Below are positions 22,881 through 34,100 of a stretch of 64,000 nt of DNA, in pieces (positions within the stretch are counted from its first letter, which is position 1; each line of letters opens with the position of its first letter). The notes below the pieces were generated by a model. The model saw only the letters and a list, made by a program, of their open reading frames with translations, had not been told where the DNA came from and did not search any database. Source of the DNA: Patagioenas fasciata. Taxonomy: Eukaryota; Chordata; Aves; Columbiformes; Columbidae. The position numbers were made by a program, and so were the translations under genes. The stretch is taken from NCBI RefSeq assembly GCF_037038585.1, contig NC_092521.1, positions 49,980,398 through 50,044,397 of the forward strand. Reading direction: 5' to 3'.

Positions 22881-23450
22881 GGAATAGTGTGGCCAGCAGG
22901 ACTAGGGAAGTGATTGTGCCACTGTACTGAGCACTGGTGAGGCCCCACCTTGAATCCTGTGTTCAGTTTTGGGCCCCTCATCATAAGAAGGACATTAAAA
23001 TACTAGAGAGACTGCAGAGGAGGGTGACAAACCTGGTGAGGAATCTGGGACCCAGTTCTGATGAGGAGCAGCAAAGGGAGCTAGGGCTGTTTAGCCTGGA
23101 GAAAAGGAGGCTGAGGGGAGACCTTATCACTGTCTGCAACTACCTGAAAGGAGGTTGTAGCATGGAGGGGGTTGGTCTCTTCTCCCAAGTAACAAGTGAT
23201 AGAACAAGAGGAAATGGCCTCAAGTTGTGCCAGGGGAGGATCAGATTGGATATTAGGAAAAATTTCTTCACAGAGGGGTTGTCAGGCATTGGAACAGGCT
23301 GCCCAGGGAAGTGGTGGAGTCACTATCCCTGGAGGTGTTTAAAAGGCATTGAGATGAGGTTCTTAGGGATGCGGTTTAGTGCTAGAGTTAGGTTATGGTT
23401 GGACTCAATGATCCTGAGGGCCTCTTGCAACTGAAATGATTCTATGAAAT
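22881..23450 (+). mobile_element. CR1 LINE, 5'-truncated, long open ORF2 tail
   Basis: Plus-strand CR1 starting in TAGTGTGGCCAGCAGGACTA and ending GATTCTATGAAA. A frame of 165 codons (22937-23434) holds CR1 reverse-transcriptase C-terminal motifs ([41 protein letters not shown]). The open frame suggests a fairly recent insertion. Intergenic, 2 kb upstream of the OSBPL1A island. Confidence 0.93.
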
Positions 23451-24402
23451 TATAATAAATATGATGAAATAATATTAATATTTTATACAGTACTTGTGTA
23501 TGTAAATATAATACAACATAGGAAAAGGGACAGGTACTTGGTTTTATTGTGAGGTTGCTAGGAGCAGTTATGGCATTGTGAAGGATGCCTCAAAGGCAGA
23601 AACAAGAGGAAGCAATAAAGGGAAAGAAGCTTAGACTGATGGCAGTGGCTGAGAGCATAAGAAAATATATTAAAGTGGGCATAAAACTGCTAGTGCTCTG
23701 AAAGTAAGGAAGCAACTTGAAGACCTGATCCTAAGGAACATCAATGTGATCCTTCACTGAAGTCTCTCAGATGTCATATACTTATTGCTGGAGCATCCCT
23801 GTAAGCAGGTCTCAACTTAGATACATTAATTTCTAGTAAATATAGCTAGCGTGTTATCTCTTAAGAAGGTTCATTAGACAATACTTGTATCCCATTTTCG
23901 GTTTTTTGTAAACTAATTTAAAGTAATGAAAAGCAGGAGAAGTCCAAACACAGTAAATTTGTGTTATTTCTACAGGTGTGGAACTGTTCCTTTTCTTCTT
24001 TTGCTATTTCACTCTAAAAACATCAAAAATACATGGAGCTACAGACAATACAGAAAAAAAATGAAGTGTGCTTCATTATTTATGTCCCAAGAGTTTCACA
24101 AGAATTTTTCAGGTTTCAACTTGCTGACTTTTGGAACAGAAGTTTCACCCTAATCTTTTGAGGTAGTTTCTCATGGCACCTGTGGCCCCTGCCCTGCCTT
24201 TTCAGCATGTGACACAGACTCAGTCATGCCTCAACACCACAAAGCTTCTCTGCTGCCTTAGTAAGTTCCTGTAGGACTTCAAAGGCACTGCAGGAGTTTT
24301 CAAAATGCAAAACCCCTCTCAGGCACGAAAGTCAGAAAAACAAGGTGCCAGCTATTGGGTTCAGGGGAAAGGTCTAGTAGAGGGTAAGGGCAGGATGAAC
24401 AG

Positions 24403-24708
24403 ATGGGAAGGAGTGAGAGTCATGAGGATGGAGCCAGACTCTTCTCAGTGACAACCAATGATAGGACAAGGGGTAATGGGTGCAAACTGGAACACAAGAG
24501 GTTCCACTTAAATTTGAGAAGAAACTTCTTCACAGTGTGGATGACAGAACACTGGAACAGGCTGCCCAGGGAGGTTGTGGAGTCTCCTACTCTGGAGACA
24601 TTCAAAATCTGCTTGGACACATTCCTGTGTAACCTCATCTAGGTGTTCCTGTTCCGGCAGGTGGATTGGACTAGAGGTCCCTTCCACACCTGACATTCTG
24701 TGATTCTG
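24403..24708 (+). mobile_element. CR1 LINE 3' fragment
   Basis: Plus-strand CR1: ATGAGGATGGAGCCAGACTC, CCAGGGAGGTTGTGGAGTC, GTGGATTGGACTAGAGG and tail ATTCTGTGATTCTG. Open frame 24403-24642 is the RT tail. Ends about 240 bases before the OSBPL1A CpG island. Confidence 0.92.
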
Positions 24709-25497
24709 AGTGGTGGACCAGAGGGCCCTGAAGCTAGGGAGTGCTTCCCTTCTTGTCCCCAGTTGTACCAAAACTCTCGCTCTCTTAGGTTGCTTTTGGG
24801 CACGCTGTTCTTAGGAGCAGCGCATATTTCTACAACTTCCTCTTACTCGCACCACATTAGTACGGGAGACTGATTTCCAAGGACACTGTTTCTCCCCTCT
24901 GGTGATACATCATTCTTGTACCGTCATTGTGTTCCTTTAGGGCCGTTCTGTCCAACCCCTCTGCACCTCTGTGACCCCTGGTCACCGTCCCCACGTTCCC
25001 GCCGCCTGTCCCACAGCCGCTCACACAGCTCCCTCAGCCGCGGCGCGGCCCGGAAGGCTCTCTGGGCAGGAGGCAGCCAAAGACCAGCTCGGGTCGTGGC
25101 GGGAGGCAAACCGGGGCCAAAACAGGGCAATATCCGCCGGGCAGCCCCGGGGTCACAGTGCCGTCGCTGTACCGCCTCAGGAAGCGCGGCCGCCGACGGC
25201 TGCGGGCGCTGAGTCCTGCATGGCTCTTCGAGCAGGTCCCGGCAGCCTGAGGTGAGCCCGGAGCCCCCGAGACCGGCCCCACGCGTACAGAACGGCTCTC
25301 CCTCCTCCTCCTCCTCCCACTCGGCCCTGCGGGCGAGAGGGAGGCGGTGGCCGGGAGCCCCGCGGGGCGGGCCCGTGACGGGAGGGTGGGGCCGTGACGG
25401 GAGAGGTGGAGCCCTGCCCCGCCCCTCCGGGAGCCCGCACGGCCCACCCTGCGCGGCGGCGGGGGGTGTTGTGGGGGAGCGGCCCGCGCTGCTGCCG

Positions 25498-25505
25498 GTC
25501 ACGTG
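25498..25505. promoter_or_regulatory. CLEAR-like E-box GTCACGTG
   Basis: GTCACGTG matches the first eight bases of the ten-base CLEAR element bound by TFEB/TFE3/MITF, and also the USF-type E-box. It lies 13 bases before the TATA-like motif. ORP1L works on late endosomes and lysosomes, so lysosomal-biogenesis control is plausible but inferred. Confidence 0.5.
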
Positions 25506-25517
25506 CGGGGCCGGTGC

Positions 25518-25523
25518 GTATAA
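25518..25523 (+). promoter_or_regulatory. TATA-like motif GTATAA
   Basis: A lone AT-rich hexamer, GTATAA, inside very GC-rich DNA. If used, transcription would start near 25545-25555. Confidence 0.35.
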
Positions 25524-25544
25524 CCCAGCGGCGACGGCGGGCGG

Positions 25545-25604
25545 TTCGCGCGTGGGGCGGGAAGCGGCGGCAGGAGCGGCGAGGAACGGAGTGGCTGGCG
25601 GTGT
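25545..25604 (+). other. OSBPL1A: Candidate untranslated exon 1 of OSBPL1A
   Basis: From the start predicted by the TATA-like motif to a consensus donor TGT|GTAAGC (GT at 25605). Other donors in the island (GAG|GTGAGC at 25252, CAG|GTGTGT near 26172) could be used instead, so exon limits are uncertain. Confidence 0.3.
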
Positions 25605-28600
25605 GTAAGCCCACCCGCCCCGGGCGTGTTTCCTTCCGCGACGCGTGGTGGGGGGCGGGGGCGGGCACGGCAGGCGACGCGCCCTCCCGCTGCGGCGTTT
25701 GTGTTGTCGCTGCCGTTATCGTGTCTCCGGGTCTCCGTTCTCCCCGGCCTGCTCCCGAACCGGCGCCGCCCGCCCGTGCCCGCGGGGCGGAGGCGCCAAG
25801 TTCAGCCACAGCCGGCTGCGAGGGGCACGGCGGGACTAGCAGGGCGGGCCGGGCCGAGCAGGGGAGGCCTGCGGGGCCGGCGCTGCGTGAGGAGTGCGAG
25901 CCCCGGCCGGGCCACTCGCCACAGAGCGCCCCGGCTAGCTGGCCACCTCTCAGCTGCCGCCAGCAGGGTGTCTGGGGTTGGGGTGGAGGTGTCGCTGCTT
26001 CCCCTCTCAGAGCCTTTCACAGCGTGGCCCGGCAAGCTGCCCGGTGTGAGGCTGGGCAGTCGGAGCAGGGGCAGCGAGGGTGCCGAAGGGGGACTCTGCC
26101 CTTGGGGAAGCGCTGTGAGCCCTTCCTCCTGTCTCTTCCTCTTCCTCCGACAGCTGGTGGCCGGTGCCTCCAGGTGTGTTTGTCCGCGGCCGGGATCTGA
26201 GTGCACCTTTCCTGTAGACAAGGAACGCATTTGCTGTGATGCATAAGCCTTTCGCTTTAAAAAGTGTTTAGTTACCGGCACTGAAACAAACTGCTCGATT
26301 CCAGGCGCATGTAGAAAACTCTAGCAGTTCTCCTGAAGTCTTTTTTTTTTTTTTTCTTGGAACTGTGCTTGCCTGCTGATCTGGTGAGATCTTGTACTTA
26401 TTCAGAGCTTATTCAGACTCCTGGGCTGAAAGAAGGTCTTTGATGCAACAGGACTAAGCTATGTGCAGGAAACAACCAGGAGATGCCTAAGAATGAGGAT
26501 TAGTTTAAATAGCTATTGCTTTGACAGTGATATCAAACAGGTATTGTGTTGTTGCATCCATATTGCTACTGAGCAGACAGTAACTTGATTTTGTATAGGT
26601 GGTGTTTTCACATGAAGCACCATGAGACTGTCATAGAAGCATGTTCTACTTCTAACTTCTAGAACCCTTTAACTGAAGATTAAATTAATTACTTCTAGAT
26701 AATATCACTCATGTTTCTAGTACTGCAGCTTTCTTCTTGAAGCAACTCCTGTCACTGCAGTGTGTTGTGTGGGTTTGTAGACAGGTTCTGTCTGTTTGTG
26801 TGGTTTTCTGCATTTTGTCCTCTACTCCTTTATGATCATCACATCATAATGTGTGCATGCTGGGACACATGAGAACTCTTCCTGAACAAGTATCATCCTT
26901 TCCTACAGGAATCTAGTTTTCACTGCTGGAGGGAGATCTCTTGAAATACTAGCCAGTGCTGTGTTTTTTGCCAAGCTTGCTATTTGTCATGAATAGAAAG
27001 CTTCCTGTGCAACCAGTAGCTGCTGACTCAGAGTCTTAAATTGGGCTATACCAGTACTGCTTCTGCTGCTTGTCAAGCTCCAGCAGACTGAAAACCAGCC
27101 GTGTTTTGGTTAGTGCATATTGTTGCTGTTCTCAGTTGTGTACATGGCAGGAGGCCTCAGCAGGAGAAGAAATAAAAGCAAAAACAAGTGGGTCTTATCA
27201 GCACTGCTGCCTTGTGGGCAGGGATGGTGCTTTAAGTCTTCATAGACTGCTTTGCGAGAAAAGCATATTTTTTTATGTGCTCCTAGAAGCTGGGTGAAGT
27301 TTGTATATTGGTAGTTAGGTGGCCTTTCATGGCTACGTATTCTGCAAACTCTCTTAGGCAGGCATGCAGGCAGAGTGGTAACTTAGACTCTCCACTCTGT
27401 GTTGGAAACAACTCCTGTGTGAAGGCACATTCTGCAATAGTGCGAGAAGATCACTCTGACGTAGGTCTAGGAAGAAGATACAGTGGAGCATCTCAGTGCT
27501 ATTCTTTATACCTTCTTAAAGGTTAAGATCCAGTTAGCAATGAAGTACTGCTCCAGTAGTGCTAATGAGTTCAACAGAAGTGCCTTGGAGTCATGTCTTG
27601 GCTGTATAGGAGGCACTAAATATTGTTCTTGTGTTGTTTACTCATGGTATACTGGTGACTGCAGAGCCTGGAGTACAAGGCACGAAGATGAGCTGTGAAA
27701 GGCAGTTTATCCCATATCAGCTCATTAATGGAGTAAGGTAATGATGGCAGCACCACTGACTGAACAGATGTTTGCTCCGGTAAGTGCCTAGTAACTTTGC
27801 ATATAGGCAGCACAATTTATATAGATTAACCTGCTAGTAGTATCTCATGATTAATAAATCCAAACTAAACTATTAAGTTTCTCCCTCGCTGTTGATGGTC
27901 TGGCTCAGAACTTCAAAGCTGGGAGACAGGGATTTTGGAGCTCTTTTGGTGGTGCGTCATGTAATCAAACTCTCATCTACGAGAGAGTGCAGGTGTATGA
28001 AGTACACTTGTAAGTGTGTAGCATTTGAGTGCCTCTGTATTGATTTCTTCCAGTACTCTAAATTTGCCCCTCAAACTTCTGTTGGTAGCTCCTCATCTCC
28101 ATTTTAGAGAAAATCCTATTGCTTAAAACTGTTTTCAATATTATACTAAGTTCTGTTAAGAGCCCCTTTGCTGCCAGCTTCATTTAGGCAACTTCATTTA
28201 GCTTGTTAGCTAAAACTTCAGGTTCTGTATCACTTGTCTGATGAGTAACTGCACACAGATTCACTTTCCAGCCCCAATTGTAGGAACATTTTCCCACGAA
28301 TGATCCCTCTAAATATGACTAATGTCCAGACAGTCATTCTTCTGCATCACTGCATGCTTCAAGCTTACAAAGTGTATTTGAAATTGGAGGCTTGGCCTAA
28401 ACAGCAGATTCTTTAGGGACTGAACCAGTGAAGCAGACAGACCTTTCTTAGCCATGTTACTGTGCATGTCACTACTGCTAATGTTTGATTTAAGAGTACA
28501 AATAAATCTGTGATTTTAACCTCATGACTGTTTGGGGAGAGAAAAATCCTGCAAGTAACTTTACAGAGTGATTCAACTTTCCATGTATCTTGAGCTGTTT

Positions 28601-29247
28601 AAGATTCTGCACGTGTGTAACTTGCCTTGCTGCATACGAGAGTTGTGCATTTGGATTAACTTCTTGTTCCCTTCCGAAGCTGTCTTTTCTTTCTTCTCAT
28701 CAATATCAAATGGAAACTACAGGTTCTTAGCGTGTTGAAAGCGCATTGTTATTCAAACCTGCTGTGTATGTGGGATGTTGACAAAAGATATGGGGTAATG
28801 ATAGGACTATGTTTCTCTCATCTGAGACATTTCAGAGATTGCTAAAGAAATGTTGTGTGGGAAGGGGTGAAAATGAAGGATGAGCTCTACTGTTTTTTTC
28901 CCCATCCCTGATGGGTAACCCAGCAAAATGAGCTCTGGCTATCCTCTTAGCTTTTGTCTGTATGAATCTCAGTACTGCATTCTGTGTCTGCCTGAAACAG
29001 TATCACTTGGTTTCAGAGAAAGTATTACAGACTGGTAATACATTGACATATTTGATTTTGATCTTGCTCTAGACACTGGTAGAACAGATTCACTGAGGAA
29101 AATTATACCTGCCTGAGTAACAACAAACTGTTCTGTGTTGCTTCAGACAAGTGGATAGACTCCTGTTTGAAGGAGAAGGTAGCTGCAGGGCTTGAAGGAT
29201 TACTAGAAGAACTAGGATTGGTGTTCTGTTTTCTGTTTTTTGTTTGG

Positions 29248-29272
29248 TGGGGCGGGGGGAGGGAGGGGGGGG
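29248..29272 (+). repeat. G-run cluster, potential G-quadruplex
   Basis: Four G runs of three or more separated by single bases (GGGGCGGGGGGAGGG, then AGGGGGGGG), followed by another G7 run at 29284-29290. In OSBPL1A intron 1, plus (coding) strand. Confidence 0.7.
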
Positions 29273-30113
29273 ATGTGTTTCTAGGGGGGGTTTGGTGGTT
29301 GGTTTGTTTGTTTTTCCCCAGCATATCTCAAAAGCAGGCACAAATGAGAGTGTTGTCTAACCACTGCTGGAGAATGAGTTTGTACCCCATGTCTGTGGTA
29401 GGTTGCAGGTGACTGATGCAGCCCATTCTTCTGAAATGTACTAAAAAGGGCTTGCTTAGTCATTCTGGTTAATTCTTTGAAAATGGATTCCTTCTCTTTG
29501 CTGATTGCCAAAGCTCTAGCAATATGAAGAAGAGTTTTCCCATAACTTTTGCTCAATCTACCCTGTTCTAGGCTTCTGTCTTCTATTACAAGATCTTGCA
29601 CTGTTAACTGGCTTTTAATTGCTTTCTCAGTGTTCTCACTGTCTCTTTTCTTGCTGAGTGGCTTCTCATCCAAAGGTAGTTGAAGAGCTCCTGGCATCTA
29701 TTTTAGCTATGAGCATGCATGGTGCAATAAAGCTGCCTGTCCAATGCAGCGGAGTGTAAACAGTTTGTGAGACTGATCAAAGCCTCTGCTAGTATTGGAA
29801 AACTATGTTAGGCCAGTAATGTGCTTGGCAGTCATTAACTGACTTCAGAAATCTAGATTCTGCAGGATCTGGTAAACCTAGCGTGTCAGGTGAAGATGCT
29901 AAACCGGAGACACTAAATTTTGGCAACCTCTTACTGTTGTTTTCAGCAGCAATAAATTGTGTATTGCAGCACAGGGTTTTGAGGCTGCTTTTATAATTAC
30001 TTCTTGACAGCTCTTAAAAGCAATGTATTTAAATAGGACATTAAAATTGTCTTTTGTCTGTGCTGAGCTGTGCTGCATCTGGGTCTAGTTGTTGTAAGAA
30101 CCTTAAAAAAGAA

Positions 30114-30123
30114 GGGGGGGGGG
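30114..30123 (+). repeat. Poly-G run
   Basis: G10 after AAAAAAGAA, OSBPL1A intron 1. Confidence 0.85.
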
Positions 30124-31021
30124 AGGAACTTCACATTGTGATTCTGTGGAAAAGGATGTGTTAAGGCTTCACTTAATAACTCTGTTCTGCAAGAGACCTA
30201 GTTAGTAGCAGCGTCACTTACCCAAAGATCTCAGGTTCTCTGTCAAAAAGAGAGCTGTAAAAATAGCCATGACCACAGGCTTGGTTTTCTCCCTTCTTTG
30301 AAAGATGTAAATACTTTTTTTTTTTTTGTAGTTCAAGAGCAGTGGTAAAATGAGAATTAGCTAGTGATGCTTTTTAGTCACGTGTTAACTTCTTTATATT
30401 GTACTATTGTGTTTCTTAAAGATAAGGTAAAATCTACAAAGTTGTTTGTCTTACTTTAAGTCAAGATTAGAGAGGATAAGGTATCCTGAGTTCAGGAGCT
30501 GATAGTACCAGTAACTGATGGGTAATTGGACCTCCATGTGAACACATTCTTTTCCTGGAGTTGGCAGCCAAAATAAGTCTCAGTTAATTCTGAAGAAATA
30601 CTTGGGCTAATAGGCACACGTAACTTCCCCTCCCTCATTACCTCTGGAAACCCTAAGGGGTAAAGATGAAAACCTTACAAGGAAAAAATAAATGCTTACT
30701 GGTTATGCTTGTAGCAAAGCTTACCTCATTTGTGGCATAGAGTTCCAGCTCACAAGCTACATTTAGAACCCAGAAAACCAAGAAGCAAGAAAACATAGGT
30801 ATTTTAACTGCTTTGTATGAGGAATTTTAATGCTTCTTAGTGGCATAACTGAGTGCTGGACTGGTGAAAGCAGTTTGTGCATTAAATGTGTTCCACAAAG
30901 GAAATAATTCTTTCTCATACTAGTGTTAGTATTAAATAAGGGAGAAAAGTGACATAATATTAAACCATAATGTATAACAGCATAAGACATTGCAAAATCA
31001 GTTCTTTCATATCTTTATTAG

Positions 31022-31144
31022 AGATGAATACTGAAGCAGAACAGCAGCTTCTCCATGATGCTAGAAATGGAAATGCTGAAGAAGTTAAACAGCTGTTGAA
31101 TACCATGGACAAAGGAGAAATAAGCTTTGATATCAACTGTAAAG
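31022..31144 (+). CDS. OSBPL1A: OSBPL1A exon 2 (start codon at 31024)
   Basis: The acceptor is TTTATTAG, probably with AG at 31020-31021, leaving two untranslated bases before ATG at 31024. It encodes residues 1-40 (MNTEAEQQLLHDARNGNAEE..., ending DINCK) plus one base. The donor is AAAG|GTTAGT. The start is chosen because human ORP1L also begins MNTEAEQQLLHHARNGN. Confidence 0.95.
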
Positions 31145-34100
31145 GTTAGTAGCCTTCCTCAAATGTTTGTAATCTTACTGTTGAAGTCACATTAGTGAAA
31201 CTGTTACTGATAGTGTAATCTTGCTTTCTTTGTAGTGCTCAACAGAATAATAAAAAAACCCACTTAAATAGCTGCTTTTACCCTGTGACTTAAGGCTGTA
31301 CTTGCATAGGGGAGAGGTCATAAAAGCAGAGTACAGATAATTGCACAGAAAAACTGAGTAATTTGCAGAAGCTAGAAGTGCCAACAAGGCAAAGAGTTAG
31401 TACCTCTTTTTGCCTGTGTTCAGGCTTATGCCAACTTTGGAGATTTATAATACTAAAAAAAAATCAGAACGTGGTGCCTGGGGATGGTTCAGGGTGGTGA
31501 AAAGCCTCTGTCTAGGTTGCAGAGATCAGGTCATTTATTTGTGCTCTGCTAGGTGTGAGTTTTATTTCTATATTTTTTTAGGACCATATTTCATTACCAT
31601 GTAGTAGGAACAGCTACGTCTCTTGCCACTTGCAGAAATGGTTGGGAAAAATGTGTGCTTTTTACCGTTAGCAGTATATTAGGTTACTTAGGAAAATAAA
31701 GTCAAACTGCCAGTTGTCTGGGTCTTTGACCAGCATTAAAGTTTTGCACAGGCATAGCAAACATAGTTATGGCTAAGGAACTTGCTTGCTGAGCATTAAG
31801 CTTCAATCTGGGGCTGGATTTGCAAGCTTACTAGCAATTGCAGACTGTCCTATTTCTTTGTTCATTTAGTAGCTTTATATTTCTCTTTATTTACATGAGT
31901 GTGTTTCTGGTTGCTTCAAAAAAGTAGAGGTGTTTCCTACTCTTTCTACACAGGCTGACATTCTTTGTTCAGTATTTAACTGTTAAGCAGGGAGAGGGAG
32001 AGCAACTATGCTTTCTCTCAGCCATGACAGAGGGAACACCTTGCCCTAAAGAGCAGCAAAGCCTACTATCCGAACAAGCCCTATCCATTTCCCAACTCTA
32101 GTTCTTAATCATCAGTTTACTCATCCTTTTGTTTGACTACTCAGCCATGTCTGTGTTTTCCCAATAGTTAATGTGCTTACCTCAGGAAAAACAAAGCTGT
32201 AAAACCCAAACCCTTGCTGCTATATCTTCAGGGAGCTAGTTCATAATTTCAAGGGGAACTAGACAGCTTGACAGAACTAAAGACTTCCACCTTCACAAGT
32301 ATGTCCATTGCAAATATTCAAGATGCTGTGTGTAGTACCTAAACAGGTGGAATAAAAGTACCTTCAGATTCATGCAACAGTACCCATAAATAAGTTGCTG
32401 AAGTCTCATGCTTAGAAGAGATTTCAGAGCTTCTCAGATGTGTTCTTAAATGTAGTCTGAACATCAAGAAAGCATAATGACATGGCATAATCTGCAGTCC
32501 TGTATTATAGCAAGCAAACTGGCTTCTAGTCAACCTTTCTTCTCAAAGTCAAGTGTTAATATTGTGAAAGTCTGCAGCACAGACTCAGTTAATAAAGGGA
32601 AAGATAGGTGCTGCTTAGCTGGTAATCTTCCAGTTTAGCAATACATGGCCAGCCAGCAAATACATACTTGTTAATAGGAGATCTAGGAAGCCAGAGGGAC
32701 TGGGCTTGTGGTAGTTTAGGTTAAACAGAATAATTCTGTATGGAATCTGTACACAGTGAAATTTTTGCTTTCTAAGTTCTGATTCTTCTAAATGTTAAGA
32801 GGACACAAGTGTAAGTAAAGTGGGGGAACTGTTCTGATTGTGTGAAACTTCAGAGTTAAATCTCTGTTCTTCCACAGTCACTCTTCAGAGACTGACTGTC
32901 TTAATCACTCTGCTTCCATAGAGTACTCCATTGGAAGTCATCTAATGCAAATTCCAGCCAAGCAACCTCTGCAGTATAACTACACCTGCTGTCCTGCCTC
33001 CTCACTAGCAAAACCACTATGTCTTGCTGCAAATCCTGATCTGTTAGGTACTACCAGATAGTAATGGCATAACCACATGATGATTAACTAAAATACAGGC
33101 TGCAGACTGTAACTGACTTTTTGTAACCCTCAGTCTTCCTTCTCTTCCTTACAGCCTCTTGTCCTTCTGTCATTACCTTCAGGATAATTGGGTATACCTG
33201 GAAAGTCAGGGTATGGGGAATGTCTTCAATGCTGCAGCAGTTCCTTCAGGACTTGCATCTAATATGGCAATGACACTTCGCTTGGAATAAAGTACTTCTG
33301 GACCAGATGGGAGGCTGTACTGGAACTAGTGTAAAATTCCCCCAGAGTGTGCCTTGGGAGACATAAGTCCAACAAACTAAAGTGCCTGGGTGTCAAAACT
33401 TGTAAAACCTGCCTTTTCTTTCTAAGAGTGAGCTTATACTTGAGGCTGTCCTCTAGATTCAGAAGTGTGGAGTCTGACGAGAGTGATTGCAAACATCCTG
33501 ACTTCAGCCACAGTGAAGGAAGTGGAAATAAATCCAGGCTTCTCCTGCTTGTTCTATTGTAACTGGATTCTAGCCTGTCAATGCTTGCAGATAAGCAAGA
33601 CTTGCTTGATTCATATCCAGCCAAATGATGTGAACTTCCATTTCCAGTTTTCTCAGTTCACTGGTTTCAGAAGAAGGGATCCATATTAAAACAACACTAA
33701 ACCTGTATTTCATGCCAAATGATTATATTTTCTAAGGCTGTGTTGGCTTATTTCCTTAAATACTAGAAAACAGAATATCTAGGACTTTACAGAGTAAGAA
33801 AACTGTAAAGTAAGGTCAATGGTCAGCAGTCTGTTATGCCAAAAGACACATCTGAATGACTGCACGCTAGCCTGGCAGAACACAACTGGAGATGACTGCC
33901 TAGTTTGTCTCCATTCTCTGAACAAATGGTAGCACATTAAACTTATAGCCGACTGGCATAAAGCAAAAGAACTGGATACAAGGGGTAGGAAATGTATTTT
34001 TGTTGCATTTATTCTCCTTTCCTATCCTTGCTTTCTCTTCAGTGTAATGGTGTCCTGGTTTAAAATAAATTTTTTAAAAGTGCAAACACTTGTCACTTGA

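Larger units (their letters stand above)
15346..24949. other. IMPACT-OSBPL1A intergenic region
   Basis: About 9.6 kb between divergent promoters. It holds CR1 copies at 15753-16106, 22881-23450 and 24403-24708, a GC-rich patch at 16490-16660, and a perfect short hairpin at 18883. The remaining DNA from 17 to 22.8 kb is AT-rich with no gene recognised. Confidence 0.7.
24950..26210 (+). promoter_or_regulatory. OSBPL1A: OSBPL1A upstream CpG-island promoter
   Basis: About 1.2 kb of very GC-rich, CpG-dense DNA with many GGGCGG boxes, a CACGTG E-box and a TATA-like GTATAA. It lies about 5-6 kb upstream of the first coding exon on the same strand, as expected for the ORP1L promoter with an untranslated exon 1. 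Long open frames here on both strands are a by-product of high GC and are not called as genes. Confidence 0.8.
26211..31021. other. OSBPL1A intron 1 (rest)
   Basis: Contains G-rich runs at 29248 and 30114 and a minus-strand 138-codon open frame at 29281-29697 of unknown nature. No CR1 seen. Confidence 0.7.

Noticed and set aside
22937..23434. 165-codon open frame as a host gene
   Set aside because: It is the C-terminal end of CR1 ORF2 and sits within a recognisable CR1 copy with a 3' tail.
24924..26281. Several long open frames on both strands in the OSBPL1A CpG island
   Set aside because: High GC removes stop codons in all frames. The products are Arg/Pro/Gly/Ala rich with no domain, and the frames overlap one another.
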